A stretch of DNA of 64,000 bases from assembly GCA_031763025.1 (NCBI GenBank), contig JASSKH010000037.1, forward strand, positions 1,550,001 to 1,614,000. Direction: 5' to 3'. Positions within the stretch are counted from its first letter, which is position 1; each line of letters starts with the position of its first letter. The stretch is from Macrocystis pyrifera (taxonomy: Eukaryota; Sar; Phaeophyceae; Laminariales; Laminariaceae). The position numbers were made by a program, and so were the translations under genes. A model generated the notes under the pieces. The model was given only the letters and a program-made list of their open reading frames with translations, had not been told where the DNA came from and ran no database searches. Below, in pieces: positions 20,001 through 33,400 of this stretch.

Positions 20001-22779
20001 ACCTCTATGCGCTTCTTGAGGGCGTCCATGGAAGCGACGTCCATGTTCTTGCCCCTGAGCACCTCGCTCTCGAGCCCGTCCTCCTCGGGCCTCCCCGTCC
20101 CCTCCTCGCCGGCGCCATCGCTGTCGCCTTCCATGTCCTCCTCCCCCGCGTTCGAGGGGCCATCTTCGGTGCCTTCGGCTTTGCCCCTGGCGCGTTCCTG
20201 CAGGCAAAAAATACGAGGCGGCACGGCGTCACCGAGGGGTGCATGCACGCTCTGTAGACCTTGGCCGACATCAAATGGTTGGAATATGCTCGACAAATGG
20301 TTGAAATATACCGTACAACATCATTGAGGAATACTGGTACTTGACCATTAAAAATAGCAGCCTAACCCCTGTAGCTCTAAAACCCTGACCGCCTACGTAG
20401 GAAAAATATCGGAATAGCTTAATGACGATAGTGTCAAGTATCAGCCACTTTTGGAAGCTGGTTCAGTCGTGAAAACTACCTGTACTGGCGGCAATGGCGG
20501 AATACTACTGCTAATAATACTCTGCATCAACTACCGATAATCCGCACCTGACCGATGGCCGGGGGGAAATGCGCTCCGTAGCGCCTGCTATAGCTGAAAC
20601 AGGAGCTGCGTTACTGTGTGAGCGTTTCTGCGCTTTTCCCGGAGAATTCAACCCCAGCAGTACAACGCGCCAGTGCACCAGTAAACCAAGAGGCATGGGC
20701 AAATAAATGGTCATGTGTTCCATTGACCAGCCGTGATGTACTCGTACCTGCTGTCTCTCCAGCACCGTCTTCTGGTTGTCGGCAGCGTACCGCGCGCGCT
20801 TGTTCTTCTTAGATTCCTCCTTCTTCGACTGCTGCGGTGCCGCTCCCGTCTTGTTCTGTGCACGCACACACATGGGGTTCACAAAACAAAGGCGTGTGTG
20901 TGGAGGGCGGGGCGCGAGGGGTGAGGAGAGGGTCCGCGACACGGCGGAGGGGTCGGTCCGAAGCCGCACTCTAGCCCCTCTAGCCCCTGAAGGGCTCGTG
21001 ACGTGGAGCTATTATATGGCAGCGTACGTGCACCGCTACCGCCGTAGAACACGCATTACATACTTCGTGCCAGGTACCTGGCACAATATATATTCAACAC
21101 ACACCCTCGCAGGAATTTCGAGGCTGATTCTCGCGACATTGGGGAAGGCGCAAGCGCCGACCGGTGCGCCTACGGAAACATCTCGACGAGATATTTCCAA
21201 CGCCAGTACTTTGAATGTGTGTGCCCTAGGCCCTCGAGACATGGTTTGGAGAAAATCGGCTCCGAAAATTCGTCACAGGGGGTGTATTTTCTAATCACAC
21301 GTGTGATAGCTTGCTTCTTAACAGGTACACGACGGTACGAGGGACATCTACAGCTACTGCTCAAGCCTATACACGTACCTACTCGAACGCATGGTATATA
21401 CCAGGTACCTAGTACCAGGTAGATGGCATTCGTAATACAGCAAGGAGTGGCACGATTGCTTCTTTCAACCAGTGCCGCGAGAATGGCCGGGAATCTTTCG
21501 ATGGGGTCGACGACGGCCATGTCGGCGTCCGCTTGGAAATTGCTCTGAGGACTTGACAGCCTCCAAGGCATGCGTGAGTGCTGCCGAGCAAAGCCTGGGT
21601 GTGTGGCCGTACGAACGTAGTGACACCCTGATGCTATAATATGAAAAGTCAATACACTGCTGTAACTCCGTTTGTTCGTTTGTGGAGGTATCAGGTACCA
21701 GCCAGGTAGCTGTACGAGGTAGCCAAACGAGTACGTACGTACTAGGTACCGGAACCACGCGTACTGCTTTACCCGAGGGTATGTGATACGTATCAGGTAC
21801 TACTGCTTGTACTATTGTACTACCCGGTATTAAGCAGTACGGGGCTGTCAAGACGCCTACGAGCCACGTCGTGTAGACCAACTATTAATATTGATAATGG
21901 AACCTCGTGCCCGACTCGAAGTAGAGAGTCTGAAGGCCGATCACACTCGCCGACGACAACACTTGAACATCGGCGACATGACGTCCATATCGTGCTCGTA
22001 TCGTTGTCATCTCGGGAAGCGCGGCCCACCCCTCACTGCCACACCCGCAGAGTACGCCATCCAGCAGTACGAGTACAGGTACTGCTGAAACTACGTACGT
22101 ACAGCAGTAGGTGTAGTTTAGCCAAGCAACAAACACGGCGAGTATTAATGGTGTGGTTGGTCTCAGCGGTGACCATCAGATCATCACATCATCAGAAGAC
22201 GCCGGATAGAGTCAGCGCAGATCACATAACTTTATCTGTCAAAGGGAGAGGAGGCACGGAGGGCATGTGCCAACGAGCCCTTGCGGGTGCGTCACTCACC
22301 TTCATGTACTTGCTGGCGTAGGAAGACTCTGTTGCTTCCTTGGTCGGAAGCACGAGGTGCTCGGGAATCATGTCAAGCATCCTCGAGAAAAAATGGTCAT
22401 GCTCCTGAATGGTGGCCACCAGCTCGTCAACAACCACCTGCGGTGGTGGTTTCTCGTCCTGCTGCCCCCCCTGCTCCTCCTCCTCCCCCTCGAGAACTTC
22501 GCTTCGCCGCCGCTTCTTCTTCTTTCCAGTGGATTCTCCATCCGCCGACACCGTAGACTTGCGCGGTGTTGTCTTGCCCTGCTTGTTCGGAGTGGGACGC
22601 TTGACGAGCTGGCGGTGGATGCCAGCTTTGGAGACTGGTAATCGAGGGGCAGGCTCGTCTGAGCTTGAATTTGGCGGTCCGTCTGTCTTCACCAGTGCTT
22701 TGGACACCATGCGACCACCCGCTGGGCGGCCGGATACGTGAGCCTTCTTGCGGCGCTCATGCCTGGTGGTCTTCGTCAT
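16446..22779 (-). CDS. SURF6: SURF6-family nucleolar protein, six exons
   Basis: Exons on the minus strand: 22779-22300, 20855-20748, 20197-20003, 19245-19056, 18122-17989, 16910-16446. All are GT-AG and all phases match, giving 523 residues. The ATG at 22779-22777 starts MTKTTRHERRKK. Recognised parts: a helix EHDHFFSRMLDMIPEHLVL near residue 125-145, as at the start of SURF6 proteins; a Lys/Glu-rich middle with LKKRIEERIKDFQEKR; then SVEDVGDIEFSGLRG, NYGLPKVG, and the SURF6 C-terminal domain with MKRLHGLLEAAEEKK, NPAALKKMIKRKEKDKAKSA and REENLNRRKN. SURF6 proteins are nucleolar, bind nucleic acid and act in ribosome biogenesis (yeast Rrp14). The length is ordinary. The last intron (17988-16911) holds a 29-G run and uses acceptor GAGCAG after a TTCTGAC branch-like motif. 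It is divergent from the bromodomain gene. Confidence 0.93.
16986..17014. repeat. 29-base G tract in SURF6 intron
   Basis: Uninterrupted G run on the plus strand, hence poly-C in the SURF6 transcript, about 75 bases upstream of the last exon. Confidence 0.95.
19402..19510. repeat. MITE family 1, copy 4, in SURF6 intron
   Basis: Ends TATTACGGGGGACCATAG and CTATGGACCCCCGTAATA; located in the intron between exons 20197-20003 and 19245-19056. Confidence 0.92.
19625..19800 (+). repeat. Dispersed repeat, second copy of 6555-6780
   Basis: Shares GGGGCTCCTTAACCCAAAAT, ATCGTCGGAA, GGGGTGCAACTGGAG-like core and GAGGCTCAGAAAATTTAGGG with the first copy. It lies in the SURF6 intron. Confidence 0.65.
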
Positions 22780-23992
22780 TGATTATTCTTGGCTGCAGCT
22801 TTGCACCTTGCCTTGCAGCGCGCTCTCTGTGCACGGCAATCGTCGGTCTGGCTGTTCAGCACGGGGGTTTACATATATATAAGGCATTACTTTTGCGGGG
22901 CCATTGAGACAACATGGTCTCGCACACACCTCGTTGTGGCCAACCCCACCGAATATAGGGCTACGTGAGAGAGAGAGAACCGGGACACGGCGCTGGGATG
23001 TGGTAGTGGTGGAAAGGCTCTTAACCTGAGGGTGAGAGCCCCATGAGTCCCAGGCCTGGGTCCTTTTTTTGACGAGTCGCATGTCGAGTCGAATGTCTCT
23101 GCAGATGTTTCTTCCAGAAAACGACCAAAAGGGTAGCCGCGTGTCTCCCAGGGTGTCGTTTGTACGTTTATAGTCAGTACTACCGTAGGGAGCGCTAGAA
23201 GCAAGAGGCCGCCGGCCGTCGGTTGTTGTGACGAAACCACGCTTGCGAAGTAGCACTGCTACCTCTCCGGGTGTCCCGCGGTGCTGACGGTTAATTTTTT
23301 CACCTGCTTGGTTAGTTCCTTGACCCTTTGCCTGCTTGCCACAAGTGCCCTTTTGGCGCGCCTGGCTCCCAGAGACCGAAAACCGAAAACGACGTTGTTT
23401 GTGTAACGTTGAACAGAATGCAGCCAGACAACGACTAGAGACAAGTATCGTATCATGCATGCCAACATGCCAACAACCTAGACATTTTTCGATTGGACGC
23501 AGAAAGTTGGAGCGGTTCGTCCCTCGCTGAACTGTAGCTGTCGTGGCGGCCGTGCGTACGACTTACCGGCGACGGCGGTATAGTTGATCTACAAGCAGCA
23601 GCAGTTGGCATCGCTAACAAGCGTACGTGTGTCGATACAGCAGTCGCCAAGCTCGAGAGTACTCGCTCAGCAGCAGCAGTCACGACAGACGCTTTTCCGC
23701 CTCGTACAGTACAAACCAGCACTCCGCGGGGGACCACGGCGGGGTCTGTAAAATATGAAGTTCCGCTATTTTACCACCTCAACCTTCCCCTTGTCTCTCT
23801 GTGGGTGTGTCTCTCATCCATGTGTGTCTGTGCGTGTCTCTTTCTGTGTCTCTCCTCTCCTCTCCTCTCTCTCTCTATCTCTCTCTTTTTCCCAGACACA
23901 GTACGCAGAAGGGGGGCCCCACCGCCCCTCCTTCCGAACACAGCACCATATTTCCGAAGGCCGAACAAGCGAGGAGCTCCCGGTAGCTTACC
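22780..23992. promoter_or_regulatory. Divergent spacer between SURF6 and the bromodomain gene
   Basis: 1.2 kb between two divergent start codons, so it must hold both 5' regions. On the plus side a CT-rich tract (23845-23893) ends in an acceptor-like CCCAG at 23895, so the 5' UTR of the right-hand gene probably has an intron. An in-frame TAG lies two codons before the ATG at 23993. No TATA or other defined box is claimed. Confidence 0.45.
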
Positions 23993-26900
23993 ATGCCTCG
24001 CTCTCGGAGCAGGAGTCGGAGCCGGCGGCGAAGGCGAACCCCCAGCCCGAGCAGGGACCGTAGCGATAGCCGCAGCTTCAGCTGCAGCCACAGCCGGAGC
24101 GACAGCCACAGCCGCAGCCAAAGCCGCAGCCACGAGCGCCATAGGTCAAGGTCCCCCGACCGTCGGCGGGGGAACAGCAGAGGCGGCGGTGGCGGTGGCG
24201 GCAGCAGTGGTGGCGGCGGCGGCGGCAGCGGAGGCAGCGGTAGCGGCTACCGCACGCCCGTAAAGGGACGACATCGGAGCAACACTCCGTCGCGCCAGCG
24301 GTCCTCTGAGCGAAGGGGGTCCAGCGGGAGGCGGGAGGGGAGCCGCGGCCGCAGGAGCGACTCGAGGGAAGAGAAACGGAGCGACTACGGCCGGAGTTCC
24401 GGAGAGAGGGGGAGGGGGTCTAACGACGAGGGGAGGAGGGCGCACAGTAGCAGCGCCCCCGCCTCGGGTAACAGGGAGAGGGACGGCGGTGGCGGTGGCG
24501 GCAGTGGCAGGGACCGGCGCCGAGATCGGGACCGGAGCCGCAGTCGTGACGACCGCAGTCACGACCGGAAGCGGAAGAGGGTGACGCATGGGGCGGGGGA
24601 GAAGGAGGAAAGGTCCAACGCGAGAAAGGAGCGAGGGGACGCTGGGCGGCGCGATAGCAGGGATCGAAAGCGGTCGTACCACCGAGATCCGTCGAACGAG
24701 CGAGGCTGGTCCCATGATCGAGATAGGGATCGGTCCCTGAACCGCTCCCAGAACCGCTCCCAGAACCGCTCTCAGAACCGATCCCAGAATCGGTCTCAAA
24801 ACCGCTCCCAGAACCGCTCCAACCGGAGCAGCAAGGGACGGAAGGGCGACAGCAACGACCGCGGTAAGGAGCGCGGGAGGAGGGATAGCCCGGCCACGTC
24901 TGAGCAGGGCCGACGGGGCGGCGGGAAGCGTTGGGGCACGAGCTCGAGATCAGAAGAGAGCGAAGAGGAGGAGAGCGAAGATGACGGGTCTGCGAGCGAG
25001 AGCTCCAGCAGCGCCAGTAGCAGCGACGGCAGCAGCAGCCACGCCATCAGACGCAGCAACAGCAGAGGTGGTCGCAGACATAAAAATGGCAGCAGCAATA
25101 GCCATAGTGGGAAGAGCGGCAAGGCTCGAGCATCGAGTGGATCGAGGGGGAGGCCTCTGAAGCCGCCCTCAGCTATGAAGGACTCTCGGCCCGGCGCTAA
25201 CAGCAGACGCTCCCACGGGTCCTCCCGTGGCTCTTCCCGCGGCTCCTCCCGGGGCTCCCCCCGCGGCTCCCCCCGGGGCTCCCCGCGCAGATCCCCCCGC
25301 GAGGCGCCCGAACAGTCGCTGTCCGACCCCGAAAGCGGAGGCGAGAGATCCTCCCCCCGAGAAGAAGAGGAAGAGGAAGAAGAACGACGAACACGCGAAG
25401 AATCCATGGCTGCCGACGACGTCGAGGCCAGCCCGGCAACCATCGGAAACAAAAGTGACAGGTCCTCCCCGTCTTCCCGGCGCGGCCGCAGCATATCTCC
25501 CCCGGCGACGGTGACTCCTCCCCCCGTTCCCCGCCGCTCCTCAGCCACGCGTTCGCCGAAGAAGCGGTCGAGTGGAAGCGGGGCCGAGCGAGAGGCCCGG
25601 CCTTCAAGCTCGGGGGCCGCGGCGGGGAAAGCGGGCGACGCTGAGGGAGCCGTCAGCACGAAGCGCGGCTTAAGCGGTGCGGAAAGAAAGGCGAACGGTG
25701 GTGGTGATGGCGGCAGCAGCGGCGGCTGTGGCAGCGGTGGCGGCGGCGGTGGTGTTGTTGGTGGCGGCGGTAGTGGGAGTGGGGGCGGTAGTGGAATTGG
25801 GAGTGGCGGTGGGTGGTGGTGGGGGTGGGGGTGGTGGTGGTAGTGGTAGTGGTAGTGGTAGTGGTGGTAGTAGAGGTGGAAGTGCGAGTGGTACTGGTAG
25901 TGGCGGCGGCAGATCGGAGGCAAAAGCACGAAAAGTCGCCAAAGCAACCACAAGTGAACGGCCCGAAAAGCCGAAGCGTCGAAAATGGCGGCCGCGGCGG
26001 CAGCAGCAGCAGCAGCAGCGGCGGCGGAGGCAGAAGCAACGGCGCCGTCTGCGAACGACAAGCGGAACAAGACGGCTTCCCGCAAGGCTACCCCCCCCTC
26101 CTCCACAAAGCCTTCCAAGCCCGTCGAAGCGCCTGTGGATGAAGCAGACGACCGGTCGGCCGATGAATCTGCAATGGACGACGAAACCGAAGAACCGCTG
26201 TTCGACGACGGCGACATGGCCCCCGTGGCGGAACCCACCGCCCCCGATGATGTCGCCAATGACGGTGGGCTGGAGAGTGACGACGAGGAAGGCGTTGCCG
26301 TAGAGCCGGAGTTTGCGGCTAAGGACGGCGTAGAGGCGGAAGTCCTGCCGCCCCCGGCGGTAGCGACGGTGGTGGTTAAGAAACGCGAGCTTTCGCCACC
26401 GGTGGCGCCGACTGTGCCAGCGGCACCTGCGGCGCCACGTGTGGTTGAGGTAAAGGAGACGGCGCAATCAGAAGTCGAAGTTGCAGCAGCGGCGGCGATG
26501 GCGGCGGCGGGATACCGAGGGGTAAGCGCACCAGCAACGGCTGTGGCGGCGGCGGTAGCAGCGGCGACGGCTGCAGCGGCTGCGGCGGTGGCGGCGGCGG
26601 GGGCGGGCGGGGCTGCCTCGGCCGGCGGTGGCGCGACGCAGCAGCCGAAGCGTGCCGGGAAGAAGCGGCCGCGCCCGGCTAAGCCCTCGGCTCCTGCCTT
26701 CAAGGTGCCCCTGGCTCCAGTCGGTGAACCGCTGCGGATGCCGGCGGCCCTCCCTGCACCGTTGCGCGAACCGTTGCGAATGCCGGCGGCCCTCCCCGCA
26801 CCGTCGCGCGAACCGCCGCGAATGCCGGCGGCTCTCCCCGCACCGTCGCCCCTGCCGAACGGCAAGCGGTCGCCCGGGGTAGGGAAGGGCGGGGTGAAGG

Positions 26901-27492
26901 AGAAAGGTCGGGGGCGCGGGGCGGAGAAGAAGGGTAGGGTTGGTGGCAGCGGCGTGCCTCGGTTGCAGGGACAGGCGTCGGCAGGATCTCACGCCCGGCG
27001 CACGCCGCGCGCGGCGGCGGTGGTGGCAGCGGGGAAGATCAAGAGCACGAGCGAGGGGGGTGCCGGCGGCGGTGGCGCGTCGGGGGGTGGGGGGGCGGGG
27101 AGCGGCATGCTCGGCGGTGGCGGCGGTGGGGGCGCTGCGAACGGGGGGTCGGGCGCGTACGGGGTCGGGGGGAGCACGCCGGACGACAGCGAGGAGGAGG
27201 CGATGCTGGATGGGTTGAACCCGTCGAGCGGTGCGTCTTCATCGTCCCGGTGGGTGTCGGGTGGGGGGGTCAGCACGTCCGCGTCGAAAGCGATGGGCCC
27301 GCACGAGTGGTTCTTGGCGAGGACGAAGGTCGCAGAGATGATCGCGCTCGATAAGGGTAAGGTGTACACCAGCTCGCCGGAGCTGTCGGTGGGGAAGGGC
27401 ATCCCATACAGGGCGTACCTGGCCATGGTGAAGACGCCGCACTGGCTGCAGCAGATTCAGAAGCGGATTGGAGAGATCAAGGTCAACTGCAG
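23993..27492 (+). CDS. Exon 1: RS domain, low-complexity linker and first half of BD1
   Basis: The start MPRSRSRSRSRRRRR opens a long Arg/Ser domain like those of splicing factors. It includes an eight-fold 12-bp repeat (RSQN, 24736-24830) and a seven-fold 15-bp repeat (GSSRG/GSPRG, 25214-25310). The frame hits a TAG at 25841 in a GGTGGT/GGTAGT microsatellite. Another frame continues (AKARKVAKATTSERPEKPK), and the original frame reopens at a second ATG with good context (AAAATGGCGG, 25985). Further on are poly-Ala, an acidic patch, and a three-fold 42-bp repeat (RMPAALPAP, 26735-26850). The end encodes HEWFLARTKVAEMIAL, KGIPYRAYLAMVKTPHWLQ and KRIGEIKVNC, the first helices of a diverged bromodomain. 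Donor is at 27493, leaving AG. Confidence 0.75.
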
Positions 27493-30400
27493 GTGCGCCC
27501 GTTTTTGTTGTTTTTTGTTGTCGCTGGTAGTGCTGTCGTAGGTGGCGTTGTTTTTTTTTTCGGGTATAATTTTGAAGCGATAGGTGGGTCCGCAGTGGGA
27601 TGGTCGGGGGCGGGACGGCAGACTCGTCATTTTTTTGGCCCAGGAGCAACGCCTACCTGGCATGAAACAGCTGTGCCCTCGGGATCAGGTGCTGGGCTCT
27701 GCCTGCTCGGTAGGGAATGTTGGCCTCGAAATCTGCGCTCTCTTTCCTAGGGTCAGGGGGCTTGGGTTTGGGTTAGGGTAGAGTTGGTTCGGGGTAGGGT
27801 TGGGGTGGGGTTAAGGTTGGGGGTAGGGAATGCGTAAGGGCAAAGGTCAGAGTAGGTTATGGGTTTGGCATAGGGTAGAGTTGCTCGCGCGGCGACGAGG
27901 AGTTTCGGGCATCGTGGCATGCAGAATGCGCACACGTCGGTAGACTCCTTTCATTTTCGTCGTCGGTTCCACTTTCTCCGCACGCTCGAAGGTTTAATGT
28001 TCGGGGTAAGCGCTACCCAAAATGGGGGGGGGGGGAGGGAAAGAGCCGGACAGCTCCCCGCTGATCCCTTATTTTGATGAAACAAGTGTAATTCCAGCCG
28101 CCGACTTGAAGCGAACAAATTGTTGTTTCGCCCCCACCCCCCGTTCTGCTCTTTGTCCTCTTTGTGTCACGCAACCAGCTACAAGACCGTGGACGCGTTT
28201 TTGCACGACGTACGGCGGCTCTGCGCGAACTCCTTCCTGTACTCGAGGGAGACCCGGAACGAGGTCTTGCGGTCGTTCCTCCGGAAGCTGGACACGGAAG
28301 AGGTCAAGAAGATACTCACGCCGTCCAAGCCGCTGGTACCGAAGTGGGAGAAGTGCCTCGCGGTGAGGCAGACGCTCTCCCTCGCTCGCATTTGGCCTCT
28401 CTCGCGGCTTATCGGGGTCAGCGGTTGTCCGTCGTATCAGCAAACGCCGTGTATATCATAAGCAGCTCATCAGTTCATCAGTTCATCGTGCCAACTTTTA
28501 TTCATCGTATTAACTGTCGTTGCATCATACGTATTAGAGGCAGTGTCCTCGTTGTGTCATAGTTATATGTAGATAGTCATCGTGTAAACAACACGTGGTT
28601 AACCATCGTGTCATATACAGTTCCATCATTTCATAGATATTTCGACGTATCAAAAAAATAATAGTACCTGCAGTTGTTCATCGTACGATGACGTCAGCAA
28701 CCATCTCATCCGAAGTGATTTTCAGGAGTATCTTTAGCCGGAGCGTGATTACCCTAACTTGATTGCCTGCTAGCTTGCCTGCCAACCCGACTGCCTGCTA
28801 GTAATAGCTAGCCGCCTACCATTAATACCTGATGCCTTCTGAGCTATATAACCTGATTGCCTGTTATTAATAGCTTGCCTGCTATTTATGTATTTATAGC
28901 CCGGCTGCTAGCCTGGTTGCCTGCCTGCTATCGTGATTACCTGCTATACAGCCTGCTATTAATAGCTTGCCTGCTACCCTGTTCCCTGCTTTCTCGCCTG
29001 CCAGTCTCACTACCTGCTTGCTTGCCTGCTATTCTTGACCTCATGAGCATGCTAGCTTTCCTAATATAAATAGCCTGATTGCCTGCCTGCCTGCTTGCCT
29101 GCCTGCTTTCTGAATGGGTGCTACAGCAGCTTGCCTGCTACCTGGGGTTGCCTGCTTGCTTTGCCTGATTGACCGTTTCGCGATTCAATCCTTCCGCGGG
29201 CGCTCTCTCGGAAACGGCGTTTGTGTTGCTGTAATCCCAGGTGCTGGACAAGCTGTACGGCCTAAAGAACGATGCCATCTACTACCTTTCCTACCCGATG
29301 GTAGTGTACTACGGCCCGGACAACGAGCCCCCCGACTACGCGGAGAAGGTACAGTAGGGGTACAGTAGGCGCCGGGAAGGTACAGTAGCGCCGAGAAGGT
29401 ACACTGGGACCGATGGATCGCCGACACGCTCTAGACATGCTACGTCAAGTTTGCCGCGAAAGCTTACGAAGCCCTTTTAGAACTGCGCTGCTGTACAGAA
29501 ACAATTTTTTTCACTCCGAAACGGGAGCCCGGCGCTAAGTGGGTTTAAACACCGATGTGCAATGTGCTGCCGCGGCTCGAAGTTGTTTTTCAGGTGTGCA
29601 AATATGTACCAGTATGCGGTTTACGCTTTTATTTGCGCCTGCTGTAGTCGATAGACTGGTGTAGGACGCCCACGCGGTACGGCTCGGTCTTCTAATGGGG
29701 GCAGACCCTGTGTTCGGCGTCTGGTCGCGGCTTGGCGCTCGTTGCTGCTGTTAGTGGTGTGTGCTTGTGTTTTGAGTGTCGCACCGTGTCAGCGCATTGT
29801 TTTGGTGCGCCCATCTTGGTCCAGCAATATTCCATGCCACGCCCAAAAATATTTCGGCGCTCGTTAGGAGAGGAGGGGAGAGCGTCGAAAGCAACTTTAT
29901 CCGTGTTGATGAAGGGTATCTTCTTCAAAGATGGGTTTCTTAGTTGTTGACGTTTGTTCCTGATTGTCGCCAGGTTTCTTATGTATTGACGAGATTCTAT
30001 TTCTTTGTTGGAGTTCTTATTTTATTGTCGGGTTTCTTATTCGTTGCCGATTTTCTCATTGGTTGACGGGTTTGTTTCTGTTTGACGGTTTCTAGTATGT
30101 TATTACGTTTTATAACGGGTTTGTTACTTGTTGATAGATTTCTTATTGTTGACGGCGGCGTTTTCCCCCGGTTTTCCGCTTTCGGTGACGTGGCAGGTGA
30201 AACATCCGATGGACATGGCGACGGTGGTTGTAAAGCTGCTGGACGGGGACTACAAGGACGAGGGGGGCATGGTGGCGGACCTCCGTCTGATGGTGGAAAA
30301 TTGTAGAAGGTGCGTGTGAAGAGGGAGTTAGTTATTACGGGGGACCACAGTAAATAGGACCTACGGTACATACAAAAACCTATCATATTGACCTATTTTT

Positions 30401-33400
30401 ACTAACAATATTTGGTCCTATTTACTATGGCCCTCCGTAGTAGTACACATTTTCGACAAAAAAGGAAATGATCGACTCGTGGGGCGGACGGCCCAAGCAG
30501 TTTCTCTTTTGTGTAGTTGTGGTGTGTGGAGTGCACATCGAGGTTGGTCGGTACCTCGGGTCTACATGCACGGAACGAGGTGACAGACGTTGGGTGTAAC
30601 CTTGAACTTGTGTATAATGAGGCGGTTCTCTCTAGGGGAAGGGAACCTGGCGTCCACATCACCCCCCTCATTTTTTATTTTGACGTGCGAGTGCGCGTCT
30701 AAAATAAAAGGGGCCCGGGTATCCACATACTTGTGTTAATGTTCAACAATTCACCTACCGCCCTGGGCGTAAACGTAGGGCCGTCTGTACATTAGTATGG
30801 ATACCAAGCGGTCCTTACATTTACGGGTGATTTCAATTGTCGCACAGATAGATCACCTGAATTAGGTCATCGATTCCCTCAGCAGTTCATGATGTAGACC
30901 TTTTAGGGCGTACAGGTTCCTGGTCGTATGATCATGTTGCAGGGTGGGACGTGTATATTCTGCATGGACTGGGACATGTTCCCTGGGTTGGACCTGTACT
31001 AAGCACAGATCCTGCACAGCATCTCATAACGACCGGGTGGGATCTAGATTAGCTATCTGTACATGATATATCTGCAGATGATCTGTCCGAGGTGCAAAAC
31101 CCTTTTAGGACTGCAGTCAGGTTTTGGGGACAGACCACTCAAATTTTTATAAAAGTAGTTTGTCTCCCAAACGAGACTGCGGTGCTAGTAAAAGGGTTCG
31201 TTGTATCGCCATTTCCCCACTAAGTCCCGTACAATTTTCAACACATCATGCGTACCTCGTATAATAAATAGATACCCTGCTGGCAAACGTTGTACAACTC
31301 TATTTATTTTTTTTTGTACCGGAAACGTTGGTTGGAGTCGCAGGTGGCATCCCAACCTTCTGCTTCGCTTCCTCTCGAGTATTGGACCCTTGTCCTCTCC
31401 TGCCTACGTGTCGTGCCGTATGATGGCATCACGTCGTACCGCGTCCCAGCGTGTCAAGGGGGCGCTATTGATAGATTACTCCTGTATATTTGTCGGCACC
31501 AACAGCCCTTTTTACAACCGCACACCTCGTGCGACTTGGTTGAGTTGAAGGTGTTCTCGTAACCTTCTGCTTGGCTTCGTCTCGAGTAATGTACCCCTGT
31601 CCCATCCTGCCTACGTATCATGTCGTGTGATGACATCACGTGGTACCGTGTCCCAGCGTGTCGTGGAGGTACTATCAATAGTCTACTCAGCAGACCAATG
31701 GCCCTTCTAAAGCTGCAAACCTTACGAAAACTCGTATTCCTTGTATTACGGGGGTCCATAGTTAACAGGACCTATGATGTACATAAAAACCTATATATTT
31801 GCCTATTTTTACCAACAAAATTTGGTCCCGTTAACTATGGACCCCCGTAATAGTAGTGTCACCAACGGTCCTTCTTCAACCGCAAAACCTTGTTCAACTA
31901 TTCCAAGCGGTTGTGTTGTCGACGGAAGGTCGGTTGCTGCTTGGTGTTCTCGTACGTTAATCAGCCCGTGACGTTCGTTCTCATCGACTTCTTCTTCCTG
32001 GCCGCTATCCGCTCTGCCTGTCATGTCCGCGCCCCACCTTGTTTTGGTACTGACAGGTACTACACGAACAACTCCATTTATGACGCCGGCACGATCGGGA
32101 GCGCGCTGGCTAACGCGAAGGCGGTGCACGATGCCTTGGAAGCGGTCAGTGGTTTTTGTCCTCGCCCTCATTTTTCTTCTTAACTTCATGTTTTTTGTCG
32201 TATGTTTGTTTTTGTTTGCATATTTGTTTTGTTGGTGTTTGTTGGTTGATTCGGCTGATTGGTTGATTGGTTGATTTGTTGGTTTGATTTTGGATGGTTG
32301 ATTTATTATTTCTTTGGTTGATTAGTTGATTCGGCTGATTGGTTGGTTTGGTGGCAATTTGGTTGCTTGGTGTTTTGTGATTATTTTGTTTCTTTGTGTA
32401 ATGGCTGGCACGATTTTTATTTGTTTTATGCTCCTACTACCTTATGTTTTGTTGTGTTTTGTTTTGGTTCGTTTGTTGCTATGGTATTGTATGATACCGT
32501 AGTGTTGCCGCACGCCGAGGGGTTGTGGGGTAGGGCCTTTGGACTACGATCGTTTGGCCTCTCGACTGCGATGGTACTCGTACGGCTTTTAGACTTCGAT
32601 AGCACATGCTTGTAGTTCGTACGACCTTTAGCACGATGGTATGGCGTTAACTCGAAGTACCAGGTACGTCGCTTGCGGGTCTCTGACGCTTTCCACCTTT
32701 TTTTGTCGTTCTTTCTGTCAACACCGGCACGTGGAGGACGAGACGCGCCCCCCGAGCTGCCTGTGTAGTCTGCTGCTGTAATTTTGTGCTTGCCCGGCAT
32801 GACGCGGTGACGCCTCCCACCAAAGATTATGTATGATGCCAGAAACAGCACTTGCGCCCCTTGGTCAACAGATTGTCTGCCATAGTTAGTGCATTTCACC
32901 TCTTCTTATGTATCCTGTGAAACTGTTCTGCACGCTGCCGGACAACTTTAGGATCGTTTGGATATTGATGTTTTTGCCTCAACGGTCCTTTCATCTCCGG
33001 ACGTGAGTGGTGTACTTCATGTAGTAAAGTGATGTCGAATGATCGGTGCTATACCTCGCAACCTCGTTTCCGACCGCCGCACACAGAGCCTGGACAAGGT
33101 GCTGCCCGAGTGGAAGGTGGCCGAGTCGGCTCCCTCCAAGAGCCAGCAAACGGTCACGAAGGGGATGACTCCAACAACCTTGAAGGGAGCTACTCCAACG
33201 GTCGCGAAGGGGGCTGTTCCAACGGTCACAAAGGCGGTCACTCCACCGGTCACAAAGGCGACCAACCAACCGGTCGCGAAGGCGGCTACTCCAACGTCCA
33301 CAAAGGGGGCAACTTCAGCGGTCATGAAGGGGGGCACTCCAACGGTCACAAAGGGGGCTATTCCAACGGTCCCGAAGTTGGGGACTCCAACGGTCACGAA

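Noticed and set aside
22783..23460. 225-residue minus-strand open frame upstream of SURF6
   Set aside because: Lies in the 5' flank of SURF6, shows no recognisable motif, and its composition is not protein-like.
24796..26865. 689-residue open frame on the minus strand
   Set aside because: Antisense to the RS/Ala-rich exon; Leu/Pro/Ser/His low complexity caused by the repeat structure of the sense strand.
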